Source: JBFMHD01 sp040752395 [NCBI: Candidatus Hydrogenedentota bacterium] (GTDB lineage: Bacteria; JBFMHD01). From it: a stretch of DNA of 13,713 bases. The notes beneath the pieces were generated by a model. That model saw nothing but the letters and a program-made list of their open reading frames with translations. It had not been told where the DNA came from and ran no database searches. Every line of letters begins with the position of its first letter. The first letter of the stretch is position 1. Location: the NCBI GenBank assembly GCA_040752395.1, contig JBFMHD010000061.1, positions 1-13,713 of the forward strand, in the 5' to 3' direction. The position numbers were made by a program, and so were the translations under genes. Below are positions 1 through 6,182 of this stretch, piece after piece.

Positions 1-117
1 ACAGGCTACAGGCTACGGACTATAGCCGGCTGGAGACAAAAGCCCAGAGCCTGCTGAAAAGTCTTGAGTCTTGAGTCCTGTTTTGACTCACGACTTGCGA
101 CTCGCGACTCACGACTC
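1..117. repeat. Heptanucleotide-periodic intergenic repeat block
   Basis: From base 4 to 80 the sequence can be read as consecutive 7-mers in one register: GGCTACA, GGCTACG, GACTATA, GCCGGCT, GGAGACA, AAAGCCC, AGAGCCT, GCTGAAA, AGTCTTG, AGTCTTG, AGTCCTG. After a short break, 85-117 holds a second heptamer family: GACTCAC, GACTTGC, GACTCGC, GACTCAC, GACTC. The AGTCTTG units (60-80) are near-complementary to the GACTYRC units (85-102), so the two halves could form an interrupted hairpin with its loop around 78-84. Bases 1-54 also match an inverted copy at about 5312-5366. Seen directly; function unknown. Confidence 0.8.
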
Positions 118-135
118 TTTTCATATCATCTTTAG

Positions 136-201
136 TTTTTCATACTTTGTGTAGAGCGCAATAACCCAAGAACCAAATAGTGTAGAGCGCAACCCGCGCT
201 C
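136..201. repeat. Dispersed hairpin element (left copy, with internal direct repeat)
   Basis: TTTTTCATACTTTGTGTAG at 136-154 recurs with one change at 10266-10284 in front of glnA. Inside this copy the 13-mer GTGTAGAGCGCAA occurs twice (149-161 and 180-192). The second is followed by its own complement, giving a perfect 6-bp stem: GAGCGC (185-190), loop AACCC, GCGCTC (196-201). At the glnA copy the bases differ but a stem of similar shape is kept. That compensation suggests the structure matters, but only two copies are seen here. Confidence 0.65.
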
Positions 202-207
202 ATGAGT

Positions 208-250
208 ACTCCTCTGAAAAACTTTGTAACTATAATAATATCAGCTAGAA
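208..250 (-). promoter_or_regulatory. Recurrent leader element, orphan copy 1
   Basis: Read on the minus strand this is TGATATTATTATAGTTAC followed by AAAGTTTTTCAGAGGAG. It matches the leaders of the first TPR gene (5455-5501) and the M29 peptidase gene (13242-13288); it agrees with the latter at 37 of 42 positions. As in those copies it ends in a GAGGAG Shine-Dalgarno sequence and is followed 5 nt later by ATG (203). Here, however, only a 23-codon frame follows (203 to 132), with no recognisable protein. It may be a mobilised or relic leader. A heptamer array abuts its upstream side. Confidence 0.6.
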
Positions 251-270
251 AGTCAAAAGTTAAAAGTAAA
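249..270. repeat. AAAGTNA heptamer array
   Basis: Three consecutive 7-mers, AAAGTCA, AAAGTTA and AAAGTAA, followed by AG. It abuts the upstream side of leader copy 1, the same relative position as the heptamers beside leader copies 2 and 3. Confidence 0.7.
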
Positions 271-314
271 GAAAGCGAAAATATACACTTCCTTGCCGTA
301 TCTTTCAATTTTTT

Positions 315-376
315 AATCTTTGAATCTTTGAATCTTTGTGCCTCTGTGCCTTTGAAAGTAAGAAGTAAGAAGTAAG
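315..376. repeat. Octamer array followed by AAGTAAG heptamers
   Basis: Three perfect copies of AATCTTTG (315-338) run into TGCCTCTG and TGCCTTTG (339-354), five octamers in register. They are followed by three perfect copies of AAGTAAG (356-376). The array ends about 15 bases beyond the stop of the urea-transporter/M23 gene. AAGTAAG recurs twice at 13591-13604, and its one-base variant AAGCAAG (as CTTGCTT) makes up the array at 5394-5463. I see no convincing intrinsic terminator for the operon in this stretch. Confidence 0.8.
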
Positions 377-390
377 AACTATCAGTAAAA

Positions 391-2460
391 CTAGTGAATT
401 ACAGATATTTCAATCTCTCTGTCTCTTTGTCTGGTTTTTATAGATTCTATAAATTTAACAGAATCTATTTTAACAGTAGAATACAAACTAACAATTTTTT
501 TATTTAATAAAAAGACATTGTTTATGCTTTCAATTGTGAAATTATCTTTATATTCTAAACTCACCTCGTTTTTCACTATCCCGGCATAGAGCGACTGAAA
601 TAAAATAAGAATATTTTTATACAATGGAGGTAAGCTGATTTCAAGTGGTAGAGGATCATCCCATGCTATTTTATTCTCACATAAAGGTAATGACGGGACC
701 GTAAGAAAAATATATTGAAGTATAGTATCTTTAGAACCGATATATTTATAAAATCTGAAGATATTTTTATAGATGATAAAATAGAGTCTGGAATCTCTGT
801 TTTTAAGATATGTCGTTCCATCAGTATCCATTACAACTTCAATCCTTTCTTTGGTCTCCTTGTTATTTATCCTAAAATTATATTCGAAAGTATCTCCTAA
901 TAAAAGCTCAAATACTTTCTTCTTTTTTATTGAACTATAAATTGAAGATAATAACTGACCTTTTTGTGGAGAAATCGTTGGATAGAATCTCCTGTTTAAT
1001 AAAACCTGTTCAAAATTAAACTCTATAGTAGGTGAAGAATTAGCTACACCTGTCTGGAGCTGGATATGAATATGCGGTGCGGGCGAATAACCCGAATTAC
1101 CACAATATCCTATAAGTTGACCTGTCTCTACATACGAACCAACCAATGGTATAATAGAGCCTTTTTTTAAATGACATATCTTCACGTAAAACTCACGACT
1201 ATCATAAATTATAATGTAATTACCCCAGTTATCTTCTCTGTTAACAGAACCTATATCATTATCCGGGATATCATTGACTACAGCAGAAACACTACCTGAT
1301 ACTGGTGAAAATACAGGTTTAGCATAAGCATAATAACTCTCTAATCTAGCCGGGTTCCCTTCATATTGTTCGTTTTTATCATTAACAAGAACAAAATCTA
1401 CGCCGTATTTCCACGGCCCCTTATGCGTGATCTCATCATCAAACCCCTGAGAAAGCTTCCATTCACCTGAAAATGGGAGAGATATTAATGGATAGGAAAA
1501 CCCGAATCGGGTAGTATAATTTATATAAAAATCGAGGTTAGTCTCTGGATTCTTTAGATACGTATATATCCGTAGTTTCCAGTTTATAATATCAGAATAA
1601 TAAATGAAACATAAAACAGTAATATTGAATGGCAGAGTAAAGACAGGGATACCATAAGTCCCTACAAAGACTTCTGTTGCACCAAGTATAACATAAGAAA
1701 CAGCTACAGCAAAAATAGCTATAATATAGGATTTAAAAGACGGGATTAGATAAATGCTACCAATGGCAATAGCTATCAATATGTAATTAAAATAATTCAG
1801 ATTTAAATATGTTGAATCAAGGGTTGAGTTAAATTCACCTGTAATAATCGCACCTGCGTAATACCCGATAATTGAGAGCAGAAAAACTATACGTGAATGT
1901 AATAAGAGTGCGAAAGCTACAAGTAACCCAACGATAATGTTTTTTGAGAAAAATATCGAGCCAAGCGATAAAAAATAACCATTAAGCCATATTGGTAAAT
2001 TAGATATAGTAACAGATGGCTGAGGTATAAGATAATTCGAGAATAGATTTGAGCTTCTTATTGTAGCAAGATACACAAAAGAACTGACAATAACAAAAGG
2101 GAGGCTTAATACAGGTAACCCTGTATATTTTTTTAATAAAAAATTTAATACTACGCTAAGAACAAAAGCAAGTATGGCTGATGCAAAAATAAGTAAGCCG
2201 GTTAATATAGATATTTTAAATAAAACACCTATGGATAAACCAACAAGTAAAGGATTATAATAATAAAAAGGTTCGAATCTTAATTCAGGTGAGAACGTTA
2301 ATTTATTAAAAAGATATGCTGAAAAAATAGCAGCCAGGCCACAAAGCCCTGTGTTAAAATCAAGCAAAGTAGCAATAAATACAATGATACCGAGTAATAA
2401 ATTATCAGTAAAAAATATTTCAGAATATATAATGAGTAATCTTTTTACTTTTTCCCACAT
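391..2460 (-). CDS. Urea transporter (UT family) fused to M23/LytM metallopeptidase domain
   Basis: A 689-residue membrane protein. Residues 1-300 are strongly hydrophobic, with about ten membrane segments. They carry the two-fold UT signature: LPVLSLPF (115-122) and IPVFTLPF (271-278), with NPLLVGL (69-75) in the first half. UT proteins are channels for urea and similar small amides. Residues about 320-485 form an M23 (lysostaphin/LytM) peptidase domain with candidate zinc ligands H346, D355 and H465 and catalytic histidines H430 (CHL) and H463 (HIH). All expected residues are present, so activity is plausible. The last 200 residues match nothing I recognise. The gene is last in a four-gene operon, 55 bp after the decarboxylase, with AAGGA before the ATG. 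Positive residues at both ends of the channel part suggest a cytosolic C-terminus, odd for a peptidoglycan enzyme. The family assignment is firm; the substrate is not known. Confidence 0.9.
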   Translation of the reverse strand: MWEKVKRLLIIYSEIFFTDNLLLGIIVFIATLLDFNTGLCGLAAIFSAYLFNKLTFSPELRFEPFYYYNPLLVGLSIGVLFKISILTGLLIFASAILAFVLSVVLNFLLKKYTGLPVLSLPFVIVSSFVYLATIRSSNLFSNYLIPQPSVTISNLPIWLNGYFLSLGSIFFSKNIIVGLLVAFALLLHSRIVFLLSIIGYYAGAIITGEFNSTLDSTYLNLNYFNYILIAIAIGSIYLIPSFKSYIIAIFAVAVSYVILGATEVFVGTYGIPVFTLPFNITVLCFIYYSDIINWKLRIYTYLKNPETNLDFYINYTTRFGFSYPLISLPFSGEWKLSQGFDDEITHKGPWKYGVDFVLVNDKNEQYEGNPARLESYYAYAKPVFSPVSGSVSAVVNDIPDNDIGSVNREDNWGNYIIIYDSREFYVKICHLKKGSIIPLVGSYVETGQLIGYCGNSGYSPAPHIHIQLQTGVANSSPTIEFNFEQVLLNRRFYPTISPQKGQLLSSIYSSIKKKKVFELLLGDTFEYNFRINNKETKERIEVVMDTDGTTYLKNRDSRLYFIIYKNIFRFYKYIGSKDTILQYIFLTVPSLPLCENKIAWDDPLPLEISLPPLYKNILILFQSLYAGIVKNEVSLEYKDNFTIESINNVFLLNKKIVSLYSTVKIDSVKFIESIKTRQRDREIEISVIH

Positions 2461-2515
2461 TTAATATCCTTAAATTATGGTTCTTCGGCATCAGGTAGCA
2501 TAGCGGTCACCAACT

Positions 2516-3862
2516 TTATATCTTCTTTAATCGTTCAGGTATCCTCTCTTTTCTTATAACATCTTCTAAAGTCTCCTTTTCGCGAATAACTTCTATTTGC
2601 TTGTTCTCTGAAATAAGCACAATATTTGGTCTATATTCAATAAACTGCATCCACTGAGTGATGCAATAAGCGCCCACAGGATTCATTACAAGTGGTGTTC
2701 CCGCGGACAAAGGTGGGAGTTTGACAGCCTCTCTGATTACATCAATGTTCATACATAATGGTCCATAAAGCGTAACGTCTTCAGCAGGTCCCTCAATATC
2801 AATACCAACTTTTATAGGTATATCGTACCAGGTTGATGTATATAAAAGATTTATTCCTGCATCAAGAATATATGTTTTTCTACCATCAAAAAGACGTTTC
2901 GAACCAGTAACTGTTGTTAATAAATAGCCGGCTTCGTCAACTATAGCTCTACCACTTTCTAAATAAACGATGGGAAATTTATCTGGCGCCAGTCTTGATA
3001 AAAGCACTTCACCGATAGCTTTTGCAAAATCCTCGATTGGTGGGATAGAAAAATCAGGTGATAGATAAATACCCTTCAGTTTATTCTTTGATGGGAAGCC
3101 ACCACCTAAATCTATGTATTCAATATTGATATTCAGTTCTTTTTCAAGGATGGAAGAGAAATACAACAACTTTTCGGTCTCAACCTGATAAGCCTGTGGC
3201 GATAAAATAAAAGTGCCGATGTGACAATGCAACCCGGCCAAATTAAGTTTACCGCTCTTTGTTAATCTTTTCGCTGCGGAGAATGCTTGACCACTCTCAT
3301 AATTAAACCCGAACCGGGACCACAGCGGGTAGATGCCTGAATCAAGGTTCAGTCTGATGCCTACATCGATCTTTTTATTAAGTTTTAAAGCTATCTCCTC
3401 AAGTCTATATATCTCATCAAAATTATCTATATTGATTATAGCATTATCTTTAACAGCCTTTTCTAAGATACCCTCTCTTTTGTAAGGTCCATTAAAAATT
3501 ATTTTATTGCCAGGTACACCGAGATATCTTGCTTTCTCATATTCAAACTCAGATACAACCTCAGCAAGACAATCTTCAGAATGAAGGATAGAACATATCG
3601 CCCCAAGATAATTAGTCTTATACGACCAGGCAAAGACTATTTTGGGATAGTAGGTTTTAAAAATTCGTTGATAATTTCTTATTGTTTCTCTTAATTTTTT
3701 TTCAGAAAATACAAAGACAGGTGAACCATACTTGCTGATAATATCTTTAACAGGCACCCCATCAATCTCAGAAGTCGTTCTTTCATAATAGGCTGACTGG
3801 AATTTATTAACAAACCCTATGCTCTGCTCTGTGAACATAGGTTTCTCATAGATCCTTTTCAT
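2516..3862 (-). CDS. PLP-dependent fold-III amino-acid decarboxylase, LysA-like
   Basis: A 448-residue member of the ornithine/diaminopimelate/arginine decarboxylase group 2 family (alanine-racemase-type barrel plus beta domain). Visible motifs: PLP lysine K82 in FAWSYKTNY, HCHIGT (212-217), phosphate-binding GGGFP (253-257), ESGRA (302-306), GPLCMNID (367-374, catalytic Cys370 contributed across a dimer) and GAYCITQWMQF (397-407). True diaminopimelate decarboxylases usually have Glu right after that Cys; here it is Met371, so lysine biosynthesis is doubtful. From memory the QWMQF..YRP ending resembles decarboxylases of antibiotic and siderophore clusters (BtrK or PvsE type), some of which act on carrier-bound substrates. 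The ATG overlaps the ATP-grasp stop (ATGA) and has AAGGAG 7 nt upstream, so the genes are probably translationally coupled. Enzyme class is sure; substrate unknown. Confidence 0.88.
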   Translation of the reverse strand: MKRIYEKPMFTEQSIGFVNKFQSAYYERTTSEIDGVPVKDIISKYGSPVFVFSEKKLRETIRNYQRIFKTYYPKIVFAWSYKTNYLGAICSILHSEDCLAEVVSEFEYEKARYLGVPGNKIIFNGPYKREGILEKAVKDNAIINIDNFDEIYRLEEIALKLNKKIDVGIRLNLDSGIYPLWSRFGFNYESGQAFSAAKRLTKSGKLNLAGLHCHIGTFILSPQAYQVETEKLLYFSSILEKELNINIEYIDLGGGFPSKNKLKGIYLSPDFSIPPIEDFAKAIGEVLLSRLAPDKFPIVYLESGRAIVDEAGYLLTTVTGSKRLFDGRKTYILDAGINLLYTSTWYDIPIKVGIDIEGPAEDVTLYGPLCMNIDVIREAVKLPPLSAGTPLVMNPVGAYCITQWMQFIEYRPNIVLISENKQIEVIREKETLEDVIRKERIPERLKKI

Positions 3863-4899
3863 AAGCTTTCTCCTTTTATAGTAATATTTTCAAAATCTGT
3901 TATATTTTTTATAATTTCGCCTGTATAACGGATTAATAACCTACCAGGTTTATATCCCATTCTAAATTTTTTTTTACCCTCAGTAAGATTTAATACATAT
4001 CTATGAGGAAGATTTATACCGACAGCTGTAGCAAGATAGACCCATGCAGGGAATCTCGGGTTTATCTCAAGAAGATATAATTCTTCTTTTGGTGTCATTC
4101 TGAACTCGAGCTCGAACCCGCCTCTGAAATGTGTCACTTCTATAAATTTTTTGCCCACCCCTATCATTCTTGGATTATCAATTGTTACTGCAGTCCAGAT
4201 TTTTCCAAGCTGAGTCAATAACAATTTCTTAGCAGCAACTAATCCTAAACACTCGCCGTCTTTGCTGCCAAGCCCCACAAGGTTATAGTCATTACCTGTA
4301 ATAAATTGCTGAACAAGAACAGGGAACCCCCATTTTTTTGAGAGCTGGTCAAAATAATTGTGAGCTTCGTAATAAGAGCTCACCCTGTATGCTTCGTAAA
4401 AACATCCTTTCACAATCGCCGGAAAACCAACATTCTCTAAAGCTCTGTTTAGCTCCTCAAACGTTGAGACCGAAAAAGTTAATGGCACTCTAATTTTAAT
4501 CCTTTCGGCAAGATGAGCCAGGTTCGCTTTATTACAACTCTCAAATTGCTCTCTTGTCGGCACAATCAATCTTATATCTCTTTTTTTAAGTAAATTGTAA
4601 TTCTTTATATAATGAGGTAATTCAGAATCAAACGCAGGTATGATTATATTAACCTTCTCTTTCCCACAAATATACATAAGTCTATCAAGATATTTTTCTA
4701 TCGAAGATGAGGGGTATGGAAGTAGATATCCTTTACTGATAAAATTATCAAGATATAAGCCAGGATCCATAGCATCATACGACAAACCTATACACCGATA
4801 CTTAGAATTAGCCTCCCTCAGACTTCGAATGATACCATAACCCGAACCAGGATTATCTACAATATTAATCCCTGAAACAGCGATGGTCAGTCTCTTCAC
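3859..4899 (-). CDS. ATP-grasp ligase, carbamoyl-phosphate-synthase-like
   Basis: A 346-residue ATP-grasp enzyme. The N-terminal 110 residues form a Rossmann-like pre-ATP-grasp domain that begins with a glycine-rich loop (IAVSGINIVDNPGSGYG). The ATP-grasp body follows: FPAIVKGC with nucleotide-binding K164, VLVQQFITGNDYN (194-206), and the metal-binding strand LLEINPRFP (276-284) with E278 and N280. Family members join a carboxylate, through an acyl phosphate, to an amine or thiol; the acceptor cannot be read from sequence. The start is GTG at 4899, overlapping the PqqD-like stop (GTGA), with GGGGA a few bases upstream. The end overlaps the decarboxylase start by 4 bp. Sitting between a PqqD-like protein and a decarboxylase, it may act on a peptide-bound or carrier-bound amino acid (inference). 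Confidence 0.88.
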   Translation of the reverse strand: MKRLTIAVSGINIVDNPGSGYGIIRSLREANSKYRCIGLSYDAMDPGLYLDNFISKGYLLPYPSSSIEKYLDRLMYICGKEKVNIIIPAFDSELPHYIKNYNLLKKRDIRLIVPTREQFESCNKANLAHLAERIKIRVPLTFSVSTFEELNRALENVGFPAIVKGCFYEAYRVSSYYEAHNYFDQLSKKWGFPVLVQQFITGNDYNLVGLGSKDGECLGLVAAKKLLLTQLGKIWTAVTIDNPRMIGVGKKFIEVTHFRGGFELEFRMTPKEELYLLEINPRFPAWVYLATAVGINLPHRYVLNLTEGKKKFRMGYKPGRLLIRYTGEIIKNITDFENITIKGESL

Positions 4900-5138
4900 T
4901 CTATGATCCCCTTACTTTTTAGAAGTTCCATAAAATCTATGATGTCTCTCTCAACCTCATAAGAAGATACATCAAATAACGAGACTATATAATTTTTAAT
5001 CTCTTCAATGTTAGTAGTCTCTTTTAGTTTTTTAAGTATCTCGAGACCCGTTGAGTTGGTTGTATATGATACGCCTGTTTGCGGATCAAAGATAAACCCG
5101 TTCTCGTTCATTGCCATACGCTTTAATCTCTCATTCAT
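4896..5138 (-). CDS. PqqD-like small protein (RiPP recognition element fold)
   Basis: An 80-residue protein with the PqqD pattern: a short basic N-terminus, GFIFDPQTGVSYTTNSTG (two strands and a turn), a helix (LEILKKLKE), then a helical C-terminal half ending in a DFMELLKSKGIIE segment. PqqD-family domains bind leader peptides and present them to modifying enzymes; many standalone members have no known partner. An ATG 30 bases further upstream (5168) is possible, but I chose 5138: it has a near-ideal GGAGGAG five bases upstream, and the upstream extension (MVRRFIGGER) is itself the translated Shine-Dalgarno region. It is the first gene of the operon and its stop overlaps the ATP-grasp start. 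No obvious precursor peptide gene lies beside it. Family call good; function inferred. Confidence 0.8.
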   Translation of the reverse strand: MNERLKRMAMNENGFIFDPQTGVSYTTNSTGLEILKKLKETTNIEEIKNYIVSLFDVSSYEVERDIIDFMELLKSKGIIE

Positions 5139-5220
5139 TCTCTCTCCTCCAATAAACCGCCGCACCAATTAGACTATATTATTTTGCTGATACTAATTTG
5201 CGCAGTGATAAATTTAATTT

Positions 5221-5249
5221 ATTATAGCATAAAATTTAAAATTTTTCAA
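5221..5249 (-). promoter_or_regulatory. Sigma-70-type promoter of the PqqD/ATP-grasp/decarboxylase operon
   Basis: On the minus strand: TTGAAA (-35, 5249-5244), a 17-bp spacer, then TATAAT (-10, 5226-5221) preceded by TGC, an extended -10. The ATG at 5138 lies about 75 bases downstream of the expected start site. This is the clearest promoter match in the window. A TTGACA lies on the opposite strand at 5257-5262, but I find no good -10 for it. Confidence 0.65.
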
Positions 5250-5308
5250 TTTAATCTTGACAATTTTTTTTATTATGTAAACTTAATTTGTTATGGAGAT
5301 GATATGTT

Positions 5309-5366
5309 GGCTTTAGGCTCCGGGCTTTAGGCTCCAGCCGGCTGTAGTCAGTAGCCTGTAGCCCGT
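5309..5366. repeat. Heptad-periodic dispersed repeat, inverted copy of the left-end block
   Basis: Consecutive 7-mers in register: GGCTTTA, GGCTCCG, GGCTTTA, GGCTCCA, GCCGGCT, GTAGTCA, GTAGCCT, GTAGCCC. The reverse complement of 5332-5366 matches window bases 1-35 at 32 of 35 positions, and the match continues more weakly to base 54 (AAAGCCCGGAGCCT against AAAGCCCAGAGCCT). It lies in the spacer between the PqqD-like gene and the divergent TPR gene. Seen directly. Confidence 0.8.
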
Positions 5367-5386
5367 CCTGATACTTCTCACTTCTT

Positions 5387-5463
5387 CCGTTATCTTGCTT
5401 CTTGCTTCTTGCTTCTTTCGTTATCTTTCTTTTTCGTTATCTTGCTTCTTGCTTCTTGCTTCT
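5387..5463. repeat. CTTGCTT heptamer array in two blocks
   Basis: Two blocks of exactly three CTTGCTT units (5394-5414 and 5441-5461), each preceded by CGTTAT and separated by a degenerate CTTTCGTTATCTTTCTTTTT stretch. The two 30-base units (5387-5416 and 5434-5463) are nearly identical. The right block runs directly into the leader of the TPR gene at 5509. Changes in copy number would alter the spacing of anything bound upstream of that gene. Confidence 0.85.
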
Positions 5464-5501
5464 ACTTGATATTATTAGAGTTAGAATGTTTTTCAGAGGA
5501 G
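5455..5501 (+). promoter_or_regulatory. Recurrent leader element, copy 2 (first TPR gene)
   Basis: Consists of CTTGCTTCTACTTGATATTA, then TTAGAGTTAGAATG, then TTTTTCAGAGGAG. It agrees at 43 of 47 positions with the M29-peptidase leader on the opposite strand (13288-13242) and closely with the orphan copy at 250-208. It includes the Shine-Dalgarno sequence and ends 7 nt before the ATG at 5509. GATATTATTAG could hold a -10 (TATTAT), but the -35 is not clear. Confidence 0.7.
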
Positions 5502-5508
5502 GGTAAAT

Positions 5509-6150
5509 ATGAGAAACTTAATTAACTTATTTAGTATTTTAATTATCACTTTATTCTTTGCTGTACCTGGTTTAAGTGCAAATGACCTCGCCAATGCACT
5601 TGATGAATCTTATAAAGCTGAGACCGAAAAAGACTATGAAAAAGCATATAGCATAATAGAAGATATTATGGAGGAAGTAACTGACGAATTTGGTTTGTAC
5701 ACGATACAGATGAGACTCGGTTATCTTAATAACCTTCTAAAAAAATATAAAGAAGCAGCTGAAAATTATAATGCAGCTGCTTTGTTACGGCCCAAGGCGA
5801 TTGAACCCATGCTTTATTTACAATATCAATATCTGATTCTACAGGATTGGTCAAAACTGATTGATGTTTGTATTAAAGCATTAAAATTAGATCCTAATAA
5901 CTATACCTCAAAAACCCGGCTTGCGTATTCGTTTTATATGACGGGTAACTATGAGCAGTCTGCAAGCGAGTATTTGGAAGTATTAAGTTTATATCCATTA
6001 GACATAGATGTTATGAATATGATTGGCTGGTCGTATGTGTTTCTCGGGATGAAAGACGAGGCAAAAAAGATATTTAAAACAGTAACAACCATATCTCCAG
6101 GCAATACATCTGCTAATGAGGGTCTTGATTATTTAAAAAATCTGAAATAA
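5509..6150 (+). CDS. Secreted tetratricopeptide-repeat protein
   Basis: A 213-residue protein with a typical Sec signal peptide: MRNLIN, a hydrophobic core to about residue 20, then probable cleavage after GLSA (24/25). The mature part is built of TPR-like helix pairs. The clearest are around 81-114 (KEAAENYNAAALLRP), 115-148 (KALKLDPNNYTSKTRLAYSFYMTGNYEQS) and 149-199 (EYLEVLSLYPLDI, then WSYVFLGMKDEAKKIF). TPR proteins are assembly and binding scaffolds; the partner is unknown. AGAGGAGGG lies just upstream of the ATG. The gene faces, tail to tail across 32 bp, a paralogue of the same length and layout. Presumably extracytoplasmic; no lipobox cysteine is seen. Confidence 0.85.
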   Translation: MRNLINLFSILIITLFFAVPGLSANDLANALDESYKAETEKDYEKAYSIIEDIMEEVTDEFGLYTIQMRLGYLNNLLKKYKEAAENYNAAALLRPKAIEPMLYLQYQYLILQDWSKLIDVCIKALKLDPNNYTSKTRLAYSFYMTGNYEQSASEYLEVLSLYPLDIDVMNMIGWSYVFLGMKDEAKKIFKTVTTISPGNTSANEGLDYLKNLK

Positions 6151-6182
6151 TCATAATTATAGGCCAGACGAATCCAGCCCTG

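Noticed and set aside
85-117. Possible CRISPR-like array of GACTYRC units
   Set aside because: The unit is 7 nt with no unique spacers, so this is a microsatellite-type array, not CRISPR.
391-2460. Urease or urea-metabolism locus suggested by the urea channel
   Set aside because: No urease, urea amidolyase, agmatinase or nickel genes are present; the neighbours are PqqD-like, ATP-grasp and decarboxylase genes.
5139-5168. Longer start for the PqqD-like gene (ATG at 5168)
   Set aside because: The added ten residues are encoded by the GGAGGAG region itself, and no ribosome binding site precedes 5168.
5299-5333. GGAG-preceded ATG with an eight-codon frame as a leader peptide of the TPR gene
   Set aside because: It runs straight into the heptamer repeat, is 170 bp from the gene, and has no attenuator-like structure; probably chance.
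6151-6182. Bidirectional terminator between the convergent TPR genes
   Set aside because: Only a 3-bp GGC/GCC pairing and no T-tracts in the 32-bp gap; not supportable.
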